Positions 14,103-22,229 of a DNA stretch of 36,191 bases are shown piece by piece (the stretch's first letter is position 1; the number at the start of each line of letters is the position of its first letter). The translations under genes were made by a program, and so were the position numbers. The notes under the pieces are model-generated. The model saw only the letters and a list, made by a program, of their open reading frames with translations. It was not told the DNA's origin and ran no database searches. Source of the stretch: Spirochaetia bacterium (GTDB taxonomy: Bacteria; Spirochaetota; Spirochaetia; Sphaerochaetales; Sphaerochaetaceae); contig SABI01000002.1 of NCBI GenBank assembly GCA_009929055.1, forward strand, positions 1 to 36,191, in the 5' to 3' direction.

Positions 14103-15308
14103 ATGGCTATTAATTATACGAACACTAATACTACAGTAGAACTTAGTGATCTTATAAGAGAGGTTTATAGTAAGGAAATTTTACTTACTGCTGAACCTGT
14201 TATGAAGTGGTATCAGTTTGCTCAAAAGCGGACTGAATTGGGAGTTACTCCTGGACATACTATTGAAATGTTGCGTTTAGGAAACCTTAATCCTGGCACT
14301 CGTCTTGGCGAACCTGGGATTGATTCTACTGACGTTGCTAATATCAATGCAGCTTTTAGTACCAAATATGGATACAATCCCAATGTTCTGGAACAGAGTT
14401 CTATTCCTATGAATAAAATGTCTACCAGTAAAATTGGTATTCGTGTACATGAATATGGAAATGGTATTGAGGTATCAGAATTGGAGCTTCGGGCTTCTTT
14501 TGAAGATACTCTTTCCCATGCCTCTATTCTGCTTGGTCGTGACTATGCTAAGGTTGTAGACAATGCTATTCGGGACGAAGTATTTACTCGTACCACTAAT
14601 CGTGTGTACGGCAGTTTGAGAGCCTCTCGTAGTGCTATTCAGTCTGGTGATACTATGGCTTTAGAAGTTCTTCGTGAAACTCATGAGCAGATGGCTATTA
14701 ACAAGGTTGTTCCTTTCGCTATGGGCGGTATGGAAGATTACTTTGCCTTTATCCATCCTCATCACAGTCGTAAGCTTCGTTCGGAATCTGCTACTGGTGG
14801 TTTCCTTGAAGTTACCAAGTATACCACTCCTGAGATTGCTATTCGTGGCGAGATTGGTAAGATGGAAAGTATTCGTTTCATTGAGACTACTGCTCTTCCT
14901 ATTATCAAGGGTGCGGGGGCTGGAAATGACTGGTCTGCCAACAACAAGATTGGCACTACCATGAAGTATTACTCTAGCGTAGAGGGCTTGTATAAGCCTT
15001 ATACTTCTACTCAGTATGATAATAATATTACTGCGTATGCTCCTATTTACGTAGATGGCTTGCTTTATGGGTATGCTGTCCATGCTGAAGTGGTTGAAGG
15101 TTCGTGGGTTGTACATGGTTCGGTTGTTGACATTTATCAAGCCGCTGTTTTTGGTGACTATTCCTTTGCTATGGCTACTGCTCTTCCTGTAGAATTGCGG
15201 GATGGTGGAGTTATGGAACATGGTCGCGTACATCAGTTGGTATGGTACTCTATCCTTGGTGCAGGTGTCTTGAATACAGATTCTATCTTTATTCTCGAAA
15301 CTAATTAA
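14103..15308 (+). CDS. major capsid protein, N4-gp56-like HK97 fold
   Basis: The 401-residue product follows the scaffold. The ATG at 14103 has TGGAGG upstream; a GTG at 14091 overlaps that site and is rejected. The segment FIHPHHSRKLRS (about 221-232), followed by a GEIGKMESIRFIET turn (about 250-263), is typical of the N4 gp56-type capsid family with an HK97 fold. Arginine is encoded by CGN at 17 of the 19 positions I counted, unlike neighbouring genes that mostly use AGA/AGG. This suggests selection for high expression. Confidence 0.9.
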   Translation: MAINYTNTNTTVELSDLIREVYSKEILLTAEPVMKWYQFAQKRTELGVTPGHTIEMLRLGNLNPGTRLGEPGIDSTDVANINAAFSTKYGYNPNVLEQSSIPMNKMSTSKIGIRVHEYGNGIEVSELELRASFEDTLSHASILLGRDYAKVVDNAIRDEVFTRTTNRVYGSLRASRSAIQSGDTMALEVLRETHEQMAINKVVPFAMGGMEDYFAFIHPHHSRKLRSESATGGFLEVTKYTTPEIAIRGEIGKMESIRFIETTALPIIKGAGAGNDWSANNKIGTTMKYYSSVEGLYKPYTSTQYDNNITAYAPIYVDGLLYGYAVHAEVVEGSWVVHGSVVDIYQAAVFGDYSFAMATALPVELRDGGVMEHGRVHQLVWYSILGAGVLNTDSIFILETN

Positions 15309-15319
15309 GGAGTATAGTC

Positions 15320-15688
15320 ATGACTGAAAAAACGTATCAACCTTTTCCGAAGAAAAATTGGGGGAAGGATGCTATTTGTAATTACATTAAGGAACACTCT
15401 TTAGATATTGACGTAGAAGCGGTTGATTTTGAAGATGAAAAAGCTAAGGCTGAGTTGTTAGATGTAATTAAAAGTGCAGTATCTGAACTCATTGAAGAAT
15501 CACAAAAAAAGAATTCAGTTACTGTAGACCTTACCCAAAAACCCGAAAAATTATATCCAGTTAAACTTCTTACTAAGCACTCGTGTTTTATTGGGGGTAC
15601 TCGTTATGAGTTCTTACCCCACATAGAATACTATGTTTCAAGAGAAGTTCGACAGGTTTTGATTGACGGTAGAATTGTAATGAACTAG
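15320..15688 (+). CDS. hypothetical protein after capsid, possible head or connector protein
   Basis: The 122-residue product has AAGGAG before its ATG. The N-terminal half is acidic and helical; the C-terminal half (about 75-122) is beta-rich (FIGGTRYEFLPHIEYYVS). By position between capsid and the neck genes it could be a decoration or head-completion protein. No family is recognised. Confidence 0.65.
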   Translation: MTEKTYQPFPKKNWGKDAICNYIKEHSLDIDVEAVDFEDEKAKAELLDVIKSAVSELIEESQKKNSVTVDLTQKPEKLYPVKLLTKHSCFIGGTRYEFLPHIEYYVSREVRQVLIDGRIVMN

Positions 15689-15701
15689 TAGGTGCGGTTA
15701 G

Positions 15702-16652
15702 ATGAGTGCTGTTTTAGTTAAATTTCCACGAGAGACTACAGTTAGTTTTAATACTTCGTGGTCTGAAGAAGATGAGATAATCATAAACTTAGGCTCTACT
15801 TTAATCGAAGAGTCTACTCTCTTAGAGGGGTTTTTGAATATTTCTGTAGATTTAAGTGGGTATATAGAAGGAATATATGTTCTTGATGTGTTTAATAACA
15901 CTACAGGAGAATCTCTAAGTTCTACTATACTGGTGGTAAGCCCTACGGGTATGTACCCCATACTTAAACCCTTAGCGGAATATTTAGAAAGAACGTTTAT
16001 TACAGAGGACAGGAGTATTATTACTTATACCTCTTCTGAGTTTCTCAAATTCGCATATCAAGCATACCTTTCGTGGGGATATGATAGAACTAAAACAGCA
16101 CTCTCTGACCGCTTTATTATAGTGGAAGCTAATATAGCCATACTCTCTTCTATATTAGATAGTGTACTTAATAGGGATGTTCTTGAAACTCCTGAATTAA
16201 AGGTGGATGATTCTAAGCTTACTAGTAGAATACTACAGAGACTTAAAAATCTTCAAGCTGAAAAGGACTCTTTAGTCAATACACTATTCCCAGATATTGC
16301 GGCAGAATTAAATGAACAACCTTCTATTAACGTTAGAGTCTCCAGTACCTATAGAAATAGACTTGGAATTACTGTTCCTGACAATTTGAACCAATTCCCT
16401 GAAGCAGTAAATCTTTCTGTATTGCCTATCTCTGGAGGCTTTGAATTGTCTTGGGATATTTCTTATACAGGAGACTTTATCTGTTATAAGATATACTCTG
16501 TAAAAGATGAATATCGTACATTAGAGAAAACTTTTTACAATAATCTACAGAACCGATATGTCATAGAGAAAACCGACTTGGACGCCATTATTTTAGAGAC
16601 GCATGATTCTGGTGGATTGTACTGCGCTGAAACGTATGTTGTGGAAGAGTAA
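15702..16652 (+). CDS. head-proximal structural protein with C-terminal Ig/FnIII-like domain
   Basis: The 316-residue product has three parts. An N-terminal beta domain spans about residues 1-85. A helical middle (about 88-205) resembles connector proteins that dock on the portal. A C-terminal beta-sandwich (about 230-316) has the pattern of an Ig or fibronectin type III fold (LSVLPISGGFELSWD...CYKIYSV). Such domains often decorate virion surfaces. The stop overlaps the next ATG. The assignment is by position and secondary-structure pattern only. Confidence 0.55.
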   Translation: MSAVLVKFPRETTVSFNTSWSEEDEIIINLGSTLIEESTLLEGFLNISVDLSGYIEGIYVLDVFNNTTGESLSSTILVVSPTGMYPILKPLAEYLERTFITEDRSIITYTSSEFLKFAYQAYLSWGYDRTKTALSDRFIIVEANIAILSSILDSVLNRDVLETPELKVDDSKLTSRILQRLKNLQAEKDSLVNTLFPDIAAELNEQPSINVRVSSTYRNRLGITVPDNLNQFPEAVNLSVLPISGGFELSWDISYTGDFICYKIYSVKDEYRTLEKTFYNNLQNRYVIEKTDLDAIILETHDSGGLYCAETYVVEE

Positions 16653-17011
16653 TGTTAGTAAATCGTTTTATTGCTACTTATAGGGAGAAGTATAAAGACG
16701 ATTTTCATACCCTATATAAGGTTTCAAAGATTGTTTCAGTTAACTCTTTAGGAGAGCAAGTTGTTCAAGAATCAGTAAATACCCCTTTCCAAGCCAGAAT
16801 ATTAGTCAACTCTATTGCAGATAGTAACACTTCAGGTTTTGAGCAAAAATCCATTACTTTCCTCTATATAGGAACAGACATCCTTTTTCACACTACAGAT
16901 ACTATTCTCTTTAAGTCCTCTCAATATAGCATAAATAATATACAAGAGAAGTTTGCTATTCAAGGAACTACTGTACTATATGAAATAAAAGCTGTGCAGG
17001 ATATACTCTAA
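16652..17011 (+). CDS. probable head-closure / head-tail adaptor protein
   Basis: The 119-residue product is mainly beta-strand, with Gln-Ala-Arg (PFQARILV) and a Tyr-Ser-Ile (SSQYSINNIQE) strand like the small beta-barrel head-closure proteins (SPP1 gp16 type). It is flanked by TAATG overlaps on both sides and comes just before a gp10-like neck protein, the usual order of connector genes. Confidence 0.6.
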   Translation: MLVNRFIATYREKYKDDFHTLYKVSKIVSVNSLGEQVVQESVNTPFQARILVNSIADSNTSGFEQKSITFLYIGTDILFHTTDTILFKSSQYSINNIQEKFAIQGTTVLYEIKAVQDIL

Positions 17012-17703
17012 TGGCTAAAAGAGCATTAAGACGTAGAAAACTTTCTGTGAAAAACTCTGATTCTCAAAGAACCAGGGGGTCTAAATTACGCACTGAAACA
17101 AATAAGGGATTAACAAGAAAAGAGAAGCTAAATTCTTTGGATTCTTTAGAGATAGATATTGATATGGAGTCAATAAGCACTGTATCTGCTGGACATACAG
17201 TTAGCAAAGTAGTAGAAGATGCAATACTGGTAAAACTCCAGATAATAATAGAATCTTTAGAGCAGATGATACACGATTACATAATCTATTTGGTCAATAA
17301 TCAAGATTCTGAATTACCTGAATTTTCTGGATATAAGCCTCTCTCTTCTCGTACTATGGAGTATGGTGTTCATCCACACGATAAATATTTCTATGACTGG
17401 AGTGGTGACTTAATAGAGAACGGAATAAAAGTTTCAGTTGATAAGGGAGACATCTTTTCTGAGCCAAGAGTTATGCCGTCAATAAGTATAGCTCCTGCTA
17501 ATGGAATTCACTTTTCAGCAGTAAATGGCGCACCTTTAAGCTATGCAACCCTATTTAGATTTTTAGAGTATGGAACTTCAAAAAATCCTCCAAGACCTTT
17601 TTTCGCAGTTATAGAGCCTAAAGTAGCTGATTTTGTTGAAAAACTTATACAGAGAGTATTAGAGGGGAGTGATGTCAATACTAGTAATTTTAGCTGGACT
17701 TAA
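17011..17703 (+). CDS. HK97 gp10-like neck / tail completion protein
   Basis: The 230-residue product ends with LFRFLEYGTSKNPPRPFFAV (about residues 189-208), the characteristic EYGT...PPRPF motif of HK97 gp10-like proteins. Unusually, the first about 45 residues are strongly basic (repeated Arg/Lys) and probably disordered; they could contact DNA near the portal. It overlaps the next gene by 32 bases. Confidence 0.75.
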   Translation: MAKRALRRRKLSVKNSDSQRTRGSKLRTETNKGLTRKEKLNSLDSLEIDIDMESISTVSAGHTVSKVVEDAILVKLQIIIESLEQMIHDYIIYLVNNQDSELPEFSGYKPLSSRTMEYGVHPHDKYFYDWSGDLIENGIKVSVDKGDIFSEPRVMPSISIAPANGIHFSAVNGAPLSYATLFRFLEYGTSKNPPRPFFAVIEPKVADFVEKLIQRVLEGSDVNTSNFSWT

Positions 17704-18328
17704 ACGTTTTTTAGAGTCTAAGGGCATAGTAACTCAAATTTATGGTGTTCCTGTAGATACCTTCTATCCCGCAGGTGTTATTGAAGTGTTTAAAACTACC
17801 AAAGAGCATATACATTCTGGAACGTATTATGTGTACCAATCTATGCTGGAAAAGGGTTTTGATGTTGACTATGGTGGAGAGTATAAAACAAGACTACGTA
17901 TTAAGCTATACCATACTTCATTAAATACGTTGACAAAATTAAAGCATCAGATTCTTATGGCTTTAGAGAAAGGGATTGAGTTAGACATAAGTGATAGAGT
18001 AGTTGGACATGAAACCATAGAAGATGAACAAGTTCCAATTATTGAAGTTTTTGATGTTGGGTTAAGTTCCGAAGAGTTAGCAGAAGTTATAGAGTGGAAT
18101 CAAATTGATGATAGAGAAAAAGCTAAATTTGAATTTAGAATATCTTCTACAGATTCTTATTCTTACCCCTCTTCAGGAAAAACCGTCTGGGGAGAGATTA
18201 TAAATTTGGATGTATACTACTTAGATAATGATAACATCAAAGCTGAGTATACAGACTTAGTACAGCAAATAAATATAAGTGATATGTTTGTAGTGAAAAC
18301 AGTCCCTTATATAGCAAAAAATGATTAG
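17672..18328 (+). CDS. probable tail terminator protein
   Basis: The ATG at 17672 follows AGGGGAG; a GTG at 17669 is less well placed. The 218-residue product begins with a helix and GV(P)VDTFYPAGVIEV, then strands and a middle KLYHTSLNTLTKLKHQILMALEKG, resembling the terminator fold (lambda gpU / SPP1 gp17). This is larger than the usual 130-150 residues, with an additional C-terminal beta-region (about 140-218). Position between the neck protein and sheath supports the call. Confidence 0.55.
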   Translation: MSILVILAGLKRFLESKGIVTQIYGVPVDTFYPAGVIEVFKTTKEHIHSGTYYVYQSMLEKGFDVDYGGEYKTRLRIKLYHTSLNTLTKLKHQILMALEKGIELDISDRVVGHETIEDEQVPIIEVFDVGLSSEELAEVIEWNQIDDREKAKFEFRISSTDSYSYPSSGKTVWGEIINLDVYYLDNDNIKAEYTDLVQQINISDMFVVKTVPYIAKND

Positions 18329-18339
18329 TGGAGGTATTT

Positions 18340-18582
18340 ATGCCAAAGAAAGATATTATTGTAGAACATGTTGAAAAGGAAGATACTTTACAAACATATT
18401 CTAAAACAGAGCCTGTTAGAAAAATTACAGTGACTAATTTAAAGCAGAGAAACCTTATTTTACCGTATGGCGGAAGCCATGTTGCTTTTAAAGGTTTGGA
18501 GACTCAAGAACTTGTGTATGATGCAGAATCTTTTAAGGTTCTAAAGCAATATGAAAATTTAAAATTTATTATGATTCGATAG
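18340..18582 (+). CDS. small hypothetical protein upstream of sheath
   Basis: The 80-residue product starts at an ATG with GGAGG 6-7 bases upstream. It is beta-rich with a core NLILPYGGSHVAFKGLETQELVYD pattern (described here in parts: residues about 38-45 and 48-63). Small proteins of this sort are common just before the sheath gene in contractile-tailed phages. No function is assigned. Confidence 0.6.
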   Translation: MPKKDIIVEHVEKEDTLQTYSKTEPVRKITVTNLKQRNLILPYGGSHVAFKGLETQELVYDAESFKVLKQYENLKFIMIR

Positions 18583-18591
18583 GAGGCTGAT

Positions 18592-20322
18592 ATGGCTGAG
18601 TTTACATATCCTGGTCAATACATTACTGAAAAGTCTAGTGGAATTAGACTCCCTCAGTCTGTTTCTACGTCTATAGGGTGCGTTATAGGCATTTTTCCAA
18701 AAGGTGAGGTAGGTTCTCCGCAGCTTGTAACCTCTTACGAAGAGTTTAAAAGCTTGTTTTATGCTCCTCAAGATTTAAATTCCCTTCGACAAGTTAGAGG
18801 ATTCTTTGATGAAGGTGGTGGGAGTTTATATGTAATTAGAGTAGAAAATGATACTCTGGCGGCTGCTACTGTTGCTCTTCGTACAGACGGAGAATATACT
18901 CTTAGTGCCTCTGCAAAATCTAAAGGTGCTTGGGCTAATTCTGTTAGTGTTAAAGTTACAGGACAAGCAGTTGCTTCTTCTGCGTCTATGGAAGCTGTTC
19001 TTATAGAGGGGCTTCATGTTAATGTCCTTACCAGTGATGGTTGGGAAGTGGGACAGAGACTATTCAAAAATGTTTCAGGAACAAGAACTTACTTAGGAAA
19101 GCTTTCTGTAATTACTCGTACTTCTACAGGAGTAAAACTAACATTTGCCGCTCCAAGTGCTGCCGCTATTGGTCAAGGGGATATTATTGAAGCTGCGGGA
19201 GCTTTTGTTGAAGTTATTGATAGCTTAGGTAATGTAGTTGAATCTTATGAAAAAGTTACCTTTGAAGAGGGAACAAAAGGTTACTACAGAGTAAAAATTA
19301 ATGCTGTTTCACAATACATTCAACTTTCTGAAGCAGGTACATTACCTTCTACGACTATCGCTAATTATAGCTATGTACATGCGCAAGGAACTGCTACTTC
19401 TAAGATTTTGGTTTCTGGTTCAGATGGAACATACGATAAGCAAAGTTTCTTAGATGCTGTAGCTAATGTACTTCCTCAAATTACTACTTTAGCCAATGTG
19501 TTTTCTTGTTTAGAAGATTCTTCTTTAGTGGATGCAGACCATCAAGATATCTACAATGCTATTACGGTTCAGTGTGAGTTGTCTAAAAGATACATGAACC
19601 TTGTTCAAGTATCCTTGGCGGCAGAGAATATTAGTAGAGCTGCAACTATGGCTACTGCTGGTGGCATTATTGATTTTAGAAATGGTTTAGTATCTTCCAG
19701 ATTCTCCGTAGTGTATCAGGGCTATGTAGAGGCTTACAATGAAATCTCTAAGACTATGGATATCTGTCCCGCTACTGGGCATATTGCAGGTATCTGGTCT
19801 CGAATTTCGACAAATGTAGGTTACTGGCAAGTTCCTGCTGGAGTGGAAGCTAATTTTAGAACTACTAATAAAGTGTCTTGGTCACTTACTGATAATCAAC
19901 AGGGTGTACTTAATCCGCTTTCAATTAATGCGGTAAGATTCTTTAGCGGATATGGTCTGTTAGTATGGGGTGCAAGAACTCTCTCTAACAACACTGACTT
20001 CAGATATATTTCAGATAGTTTGACCTTCAACTTTGTAGAGCAGACTATTCTAAGTTCTAATCTGTGGGCAGTATTCAAACCCAATAATTCTGCACTTTGG
20101 TCTGAAATTGGGATTAATCTTGACCTGTTCCTTACTTCTCAATGGAGAGCTGGTGCTCTTAGAGGAGACTCTAAGTCTGAAGCTTTCTTTGTAAACTTTG
20201 GAAAAGATGTTACTTCAGAATATGACATTTTGCAGGGAATTGTAAATATTGAAGTGGGACTTGCTACTCAGAAGCCTGGAGAGTTTGTCCACTACACTAT
20301 TAGCCCTAAAGTAAACTTATAA
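18592..20322 (+). CDS. contractile tail sheath protein
   Basis: The 576-residue product has the conserved N-terminus of sheaths: FTYPGQYITE, then TSIGCVIGIFPKGE (about residues 4-45). It has a variable beta-rich insertion (about 85-240) and a conserved C-terminal assembly region ending in the VNIEVGLATQKPGEFV...I strand that links neighbouring subunits. It forms the outer contractile cylinder. It is preceded by GGAGG and followed 11 bases later by the tube gene. Confidence 0.92.
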   Translation: MAEFTYPGQYITEKSSGIRLPQSVSTSIGCVIGIFPKGEVGSPQLVTSYEEFKSLFYAPQDLNSLRQVRGFFDEGGGSLYVIRVENDTLAAATVALRTDGEYTLSASAKSKGAWANSVSVKVTGQAVASSASMEAVLIEGLHVNVLTSDGWEVGQRLFKNVSGTRTYLGKLSVITRTSTGVKLTFAAPSAAAIGQGDIIEAAGAFVEVIDSLGNVVESYEKVTFEEGTKGYYRVKINAVSQYIQLSEAGTLPSTTIANYSYVHAQGTATSKILVSGSDGTYDKQSFLDAVANVLPQITTLANVFSCLEDSSLVDADHQDIYNAITVQCELSKRYMNLVQVSLAAENISRAATMATAGGIIDFRNGLVSSRFSVVYQGYVEAYNEISKTMDICPATGHIAGIWSRISTNVGYWQVPAGVEANFRTTNKVSWSLTDNQQGVLNPLSINAVRFFSGYGLLVWGARTLSNNTDFRYISDSLTFNFVEQTILSSNLWAVFKPNNSALWSEIGINLDLFLTSQWRAGALRGDSKSEAFFVNFGKDVTSEYDILQGIVNIEVGLATQKPGEFVHYTISPKVNL

Positions 20323-20333
20323 GGAGATAGATT

Positions 20334-20834
20334 ATGAGCGATATTAAAGACCTGCTTAGACGGTATAAATTTGAACTCGTAGATGGAGAATTCAATACTC
20401 TTGGTGGATTTTTGGGTATATCCCCAATTTCATTAGGAATTAGAACTTCTAAATATCGTGAAGGGGATGATGATAACTTAGAGGGGATTACTCTCCCTGG
20501 TCGTAGAATTACTGAACCGATTGAAATTCGTAGAGGATGTTTCGTTATTACTAATCCAGAAGATAGTGAATCTGATAAGATACATTATTGGATTAATAAG
20601 CTTCAGAAAGGTGAGGTTGCAGATGGTGAAATTTCTGAAGAGTTTGGTGGAGAATGGTATATTAGAGTTAAGAAGAAAACTACCAATGAATTTGGAAGAA
20701 TCTATAAGATTCTAAATCCAATCATCACTTTAGTAAGAACTGCTGAATTGGATTCTATGGATTCTGTAGATGATGTTGTTTGGATTGAATCTATTGTTAT
20801 TGAACATTCGGGAATTGATTTAGTTACTTTCTAA
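20334..20834 (+). CDS. tail tube protein
   Basis: The 166-residue product follows the sheath directly. The N-terminal RRYKFEL strand, a GGF(L)GIS loop, and the C-terminal strand VWIESIVIEHSGID are typical of gp19-like tube subunits, which stack as hexameric rings. AAGGAG precedes the ATG. The stop overlaps the next start in TAATG. Confidence 0.82.
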   Translation: MSDIKDLLRRYKFELVDGEFNTLGGFLGISPISLGIRTSKYREGDDDNLEGITLPGRRITEPIEIRRGCFVITNPEDSESDKIHYWINKLQKGEVADGEISEEFGGEWYIRVKKKTTNEFGRIYKILNPIITLVRTAELDSMDSVDDVVWIESIVIEHSGIDLVTF

Positions 20835-21319
20835 TGAAAGACTATTTAAGAAAATACCGATTTAAAGTGTATATAGGTGGTGTAGCTGGTGCGGGATTTA
20901 ATTCTTGCACTGGCTTATCCGCTGGAAGCAGTTATACTCAAATTAGAGAGGCTGGAGCGTTGTCTCCTGTAAATCTGTTTGATGGATATAAATTCAAACC
21001 TATTATACTTTCAAAAGGATTGACAAGAACCGATAATGACGCTTATTTTTGGTGGGAAACTTCAGGTAGAATGTCTACTCCAGCAGCACTATTTAATATG
21101 CGTAACATAGTTATTGAAGTACATAGTCTTAGTGGTAAATCTATGAAACACCCTTTAATGCCTCCAGTTAAATACATAGTATATGGAGCGCAAGTAGAGG
21201 AAGTCAGATTTGGAGATTTACTTGCTGATGATGATAATGGAGAACTCATTGTAGTTCAAAGTATAGTATTAGTACATAGAGGCATTCAAAGAGTACAGAC
21301 AATGGGCGGATTAATCTAA
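20834..21319 (+). CDS. second gp19-like tube or tube-initiator protein
   Basis: The 161-residue product begins with LRKYRFKVYIGG, a loop (FNSCTGLSAG), and ends with VQSIVLVHRGIQRV, the same plan as the upstream tube gene and the T4 gp19/gp54-like fold. It could be a minor tube subunit, a tube initiator at the baseplate, or the main tube protein, the roles being exchangeable on present evidence. The start overlaps the previous stop by 1 base. Confidence 0.7.
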   Translation: MKDYLRKYRFKVYIGGVAGAGFNSCTGLSAGSSYTQIREAGALSPVNLFDGYKFKPIILSKGLTRTDNDAYFWWETSGRMSTPAALFNMRNIVIEVHSLSGKSMKHPLMPPVKYIVYGAQVEEVRFGDLLADDDNGELIVVQSIVLVHRGIQRVQTMGGLI

Positions 21320-21333
21320 GGAGATTTAATACC

Positions 21334-22047
21334 ATGACGATTACACTAATAAAACCAGTTGAATTTAAGGGACAGACTATCAGAAGTATTGACCTAAATA
21401 CAGACATCACTGGACATGCAGAAAAAGTTCTTTTGGCAAGAGAGCCAAATAGAGCAAAGATAATGAATAAATTTTTAGCTATGCAAATAGCTCTTACTGA
21501 CCCCAACATTGAAGGATTAAACGAAGTAGAAAAATATTCACTTGTAAAAAGAATGTGTTCTGTGGATATTAAAAGAGCCTTATATGCCCTATACAAAGAT
21601 TTTAGAGATAATAAAATGTATATTGATATCCAATATACTACAAAAGAAGGAATATCAAAAAGTTTTTCTGGAGATGTAGAACTTCCTAATTTGAATTCTA
21701 CTTCTTTTTCCACAGAACCTATAGAGTTTTCTCTTTCTAAACCTCTTAAAATGTTTGAAGGGGAGTATTCTGATTTTATCCTCTATCCTATGACTGGACA
21801 TTTTAGTGAGCTTATTAACCAAGAAGAGAATCTTGCTAACATTAATACTTTGTTCATTAGCGAACTTATCAAAACTAAATGTGGTAAAACCATTCCTTTT
21901 GATATAGCAGAGGGCTTATCACTTAAAGTCAGAAATGAATTTCGTAAAGCGTTAGATAAAATATCTGACTTTTATCCACAAGTAACTGTGGAAGATGGAG
22001 TAGATACTTTTGACTACCCGCTTGATATACTTGATTTTTTTACATAA
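21334..22047 (+). CDS. tail assembly chaperone, short form (G-like)
   Basis: The 237-residue product lies between the tube and tape measure genes, the constant site of the lambda G/T-type chaperones. Sequence: a mixed N-terminal half, then a helical C-terminal half (about 165-235). The last codons GAT TTT TTT ACA TAA contain a slippery run, and a strong hairpin follows the stop. The short product would coat the tape measure during tail assembly; the longer frameshifted product is listed separately. Confidence 0.75.
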   Translation: MTITLIKPVEFKGQTIRSIDLNTDITGHAEKVLLAREPNRAKIMNKFLAMQIALTDPNIEGLNEVEKYSLVKRMCSVDIKRALYALYKDFRDNKMYIDIQYTTKEGISKSFSGDVELPNLNSTSFSTEPIEFSLSKPLKMFEGEYSDFILYPMTGHFSELINQEENLANINTLFISELIKTKCGKTIPFDIAEGLSLKVRNEFRKALDKISDFYPQVTVEDGVDTFDYPLDILDFFT

Positions 22048-22229
22048 CTAAGAAGGGATTAAAAAGTCCCTTCTTAGTGACTACTCAGAAAGAGTTTTAT
22101 AATCAGATGTTATTTCTGAGTAAGAATTACAATATCTCGGTTTCTGATTACCTGAATTTAGGTAGAAAAGAAAAGGAGATTATACTGTCTATGGTTTTAG
22201 AGTCTACAGGAGAATTTGATGGACATTAA
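21334..22229 (+). CDS. tail assembly chaperone, -1 frameshift long form (GT-like)
   Basis: A -1 slip on the seven T at 22035-22041 joins the first 236 codons of the short form to a 62-codon extension. It reads from TAC at 22041 to TAA at 22227-22229, giving 298 residues. The extension is free of stops, ends 11 bases inside the tape measure gene, and begins YITKKGLKSP, continuing with a helical NYNISVSDYLNLG...EIILSMV region. This is the expected size and place of a T-domain that recruits tail tube subunits. Without the slip these 160-odd bases would be an unexplained gap in a gapless operon. Confidence 0.8.
22035..22078 (+). promoter_or_regulatory. programmed -1 ribosomal frameshift signal
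   Basis: The slippery heptamer is seven T (22035-22041), in zero-frame T TTT TTT. It allows complete re-pairing of both Phe tRNAs after a -1 slip. The spacer is 5-6 nt (ACATA). A perfect stem follows: CTAAGAAGGGA (22048-22058) with TCCCTTCTTAG (22067-22077), plus one A-T pair at the base, around an 8-nt loop. Confidence 0.88.

Noticed and set aside
14661-15233. 190-codon minus-strand ORF inside the capsid gene
   Set aside because: It is the antisense shadow of a highly biased coding sequence, with low-complexity Ser/Arg/Asn content and no initiation signal.
21246-21713. 155-codon minus-strand ORF over tube and chaperone genes
   Set aside because: It spans two convincing plus-strand genes and has no initiation signals of its own.
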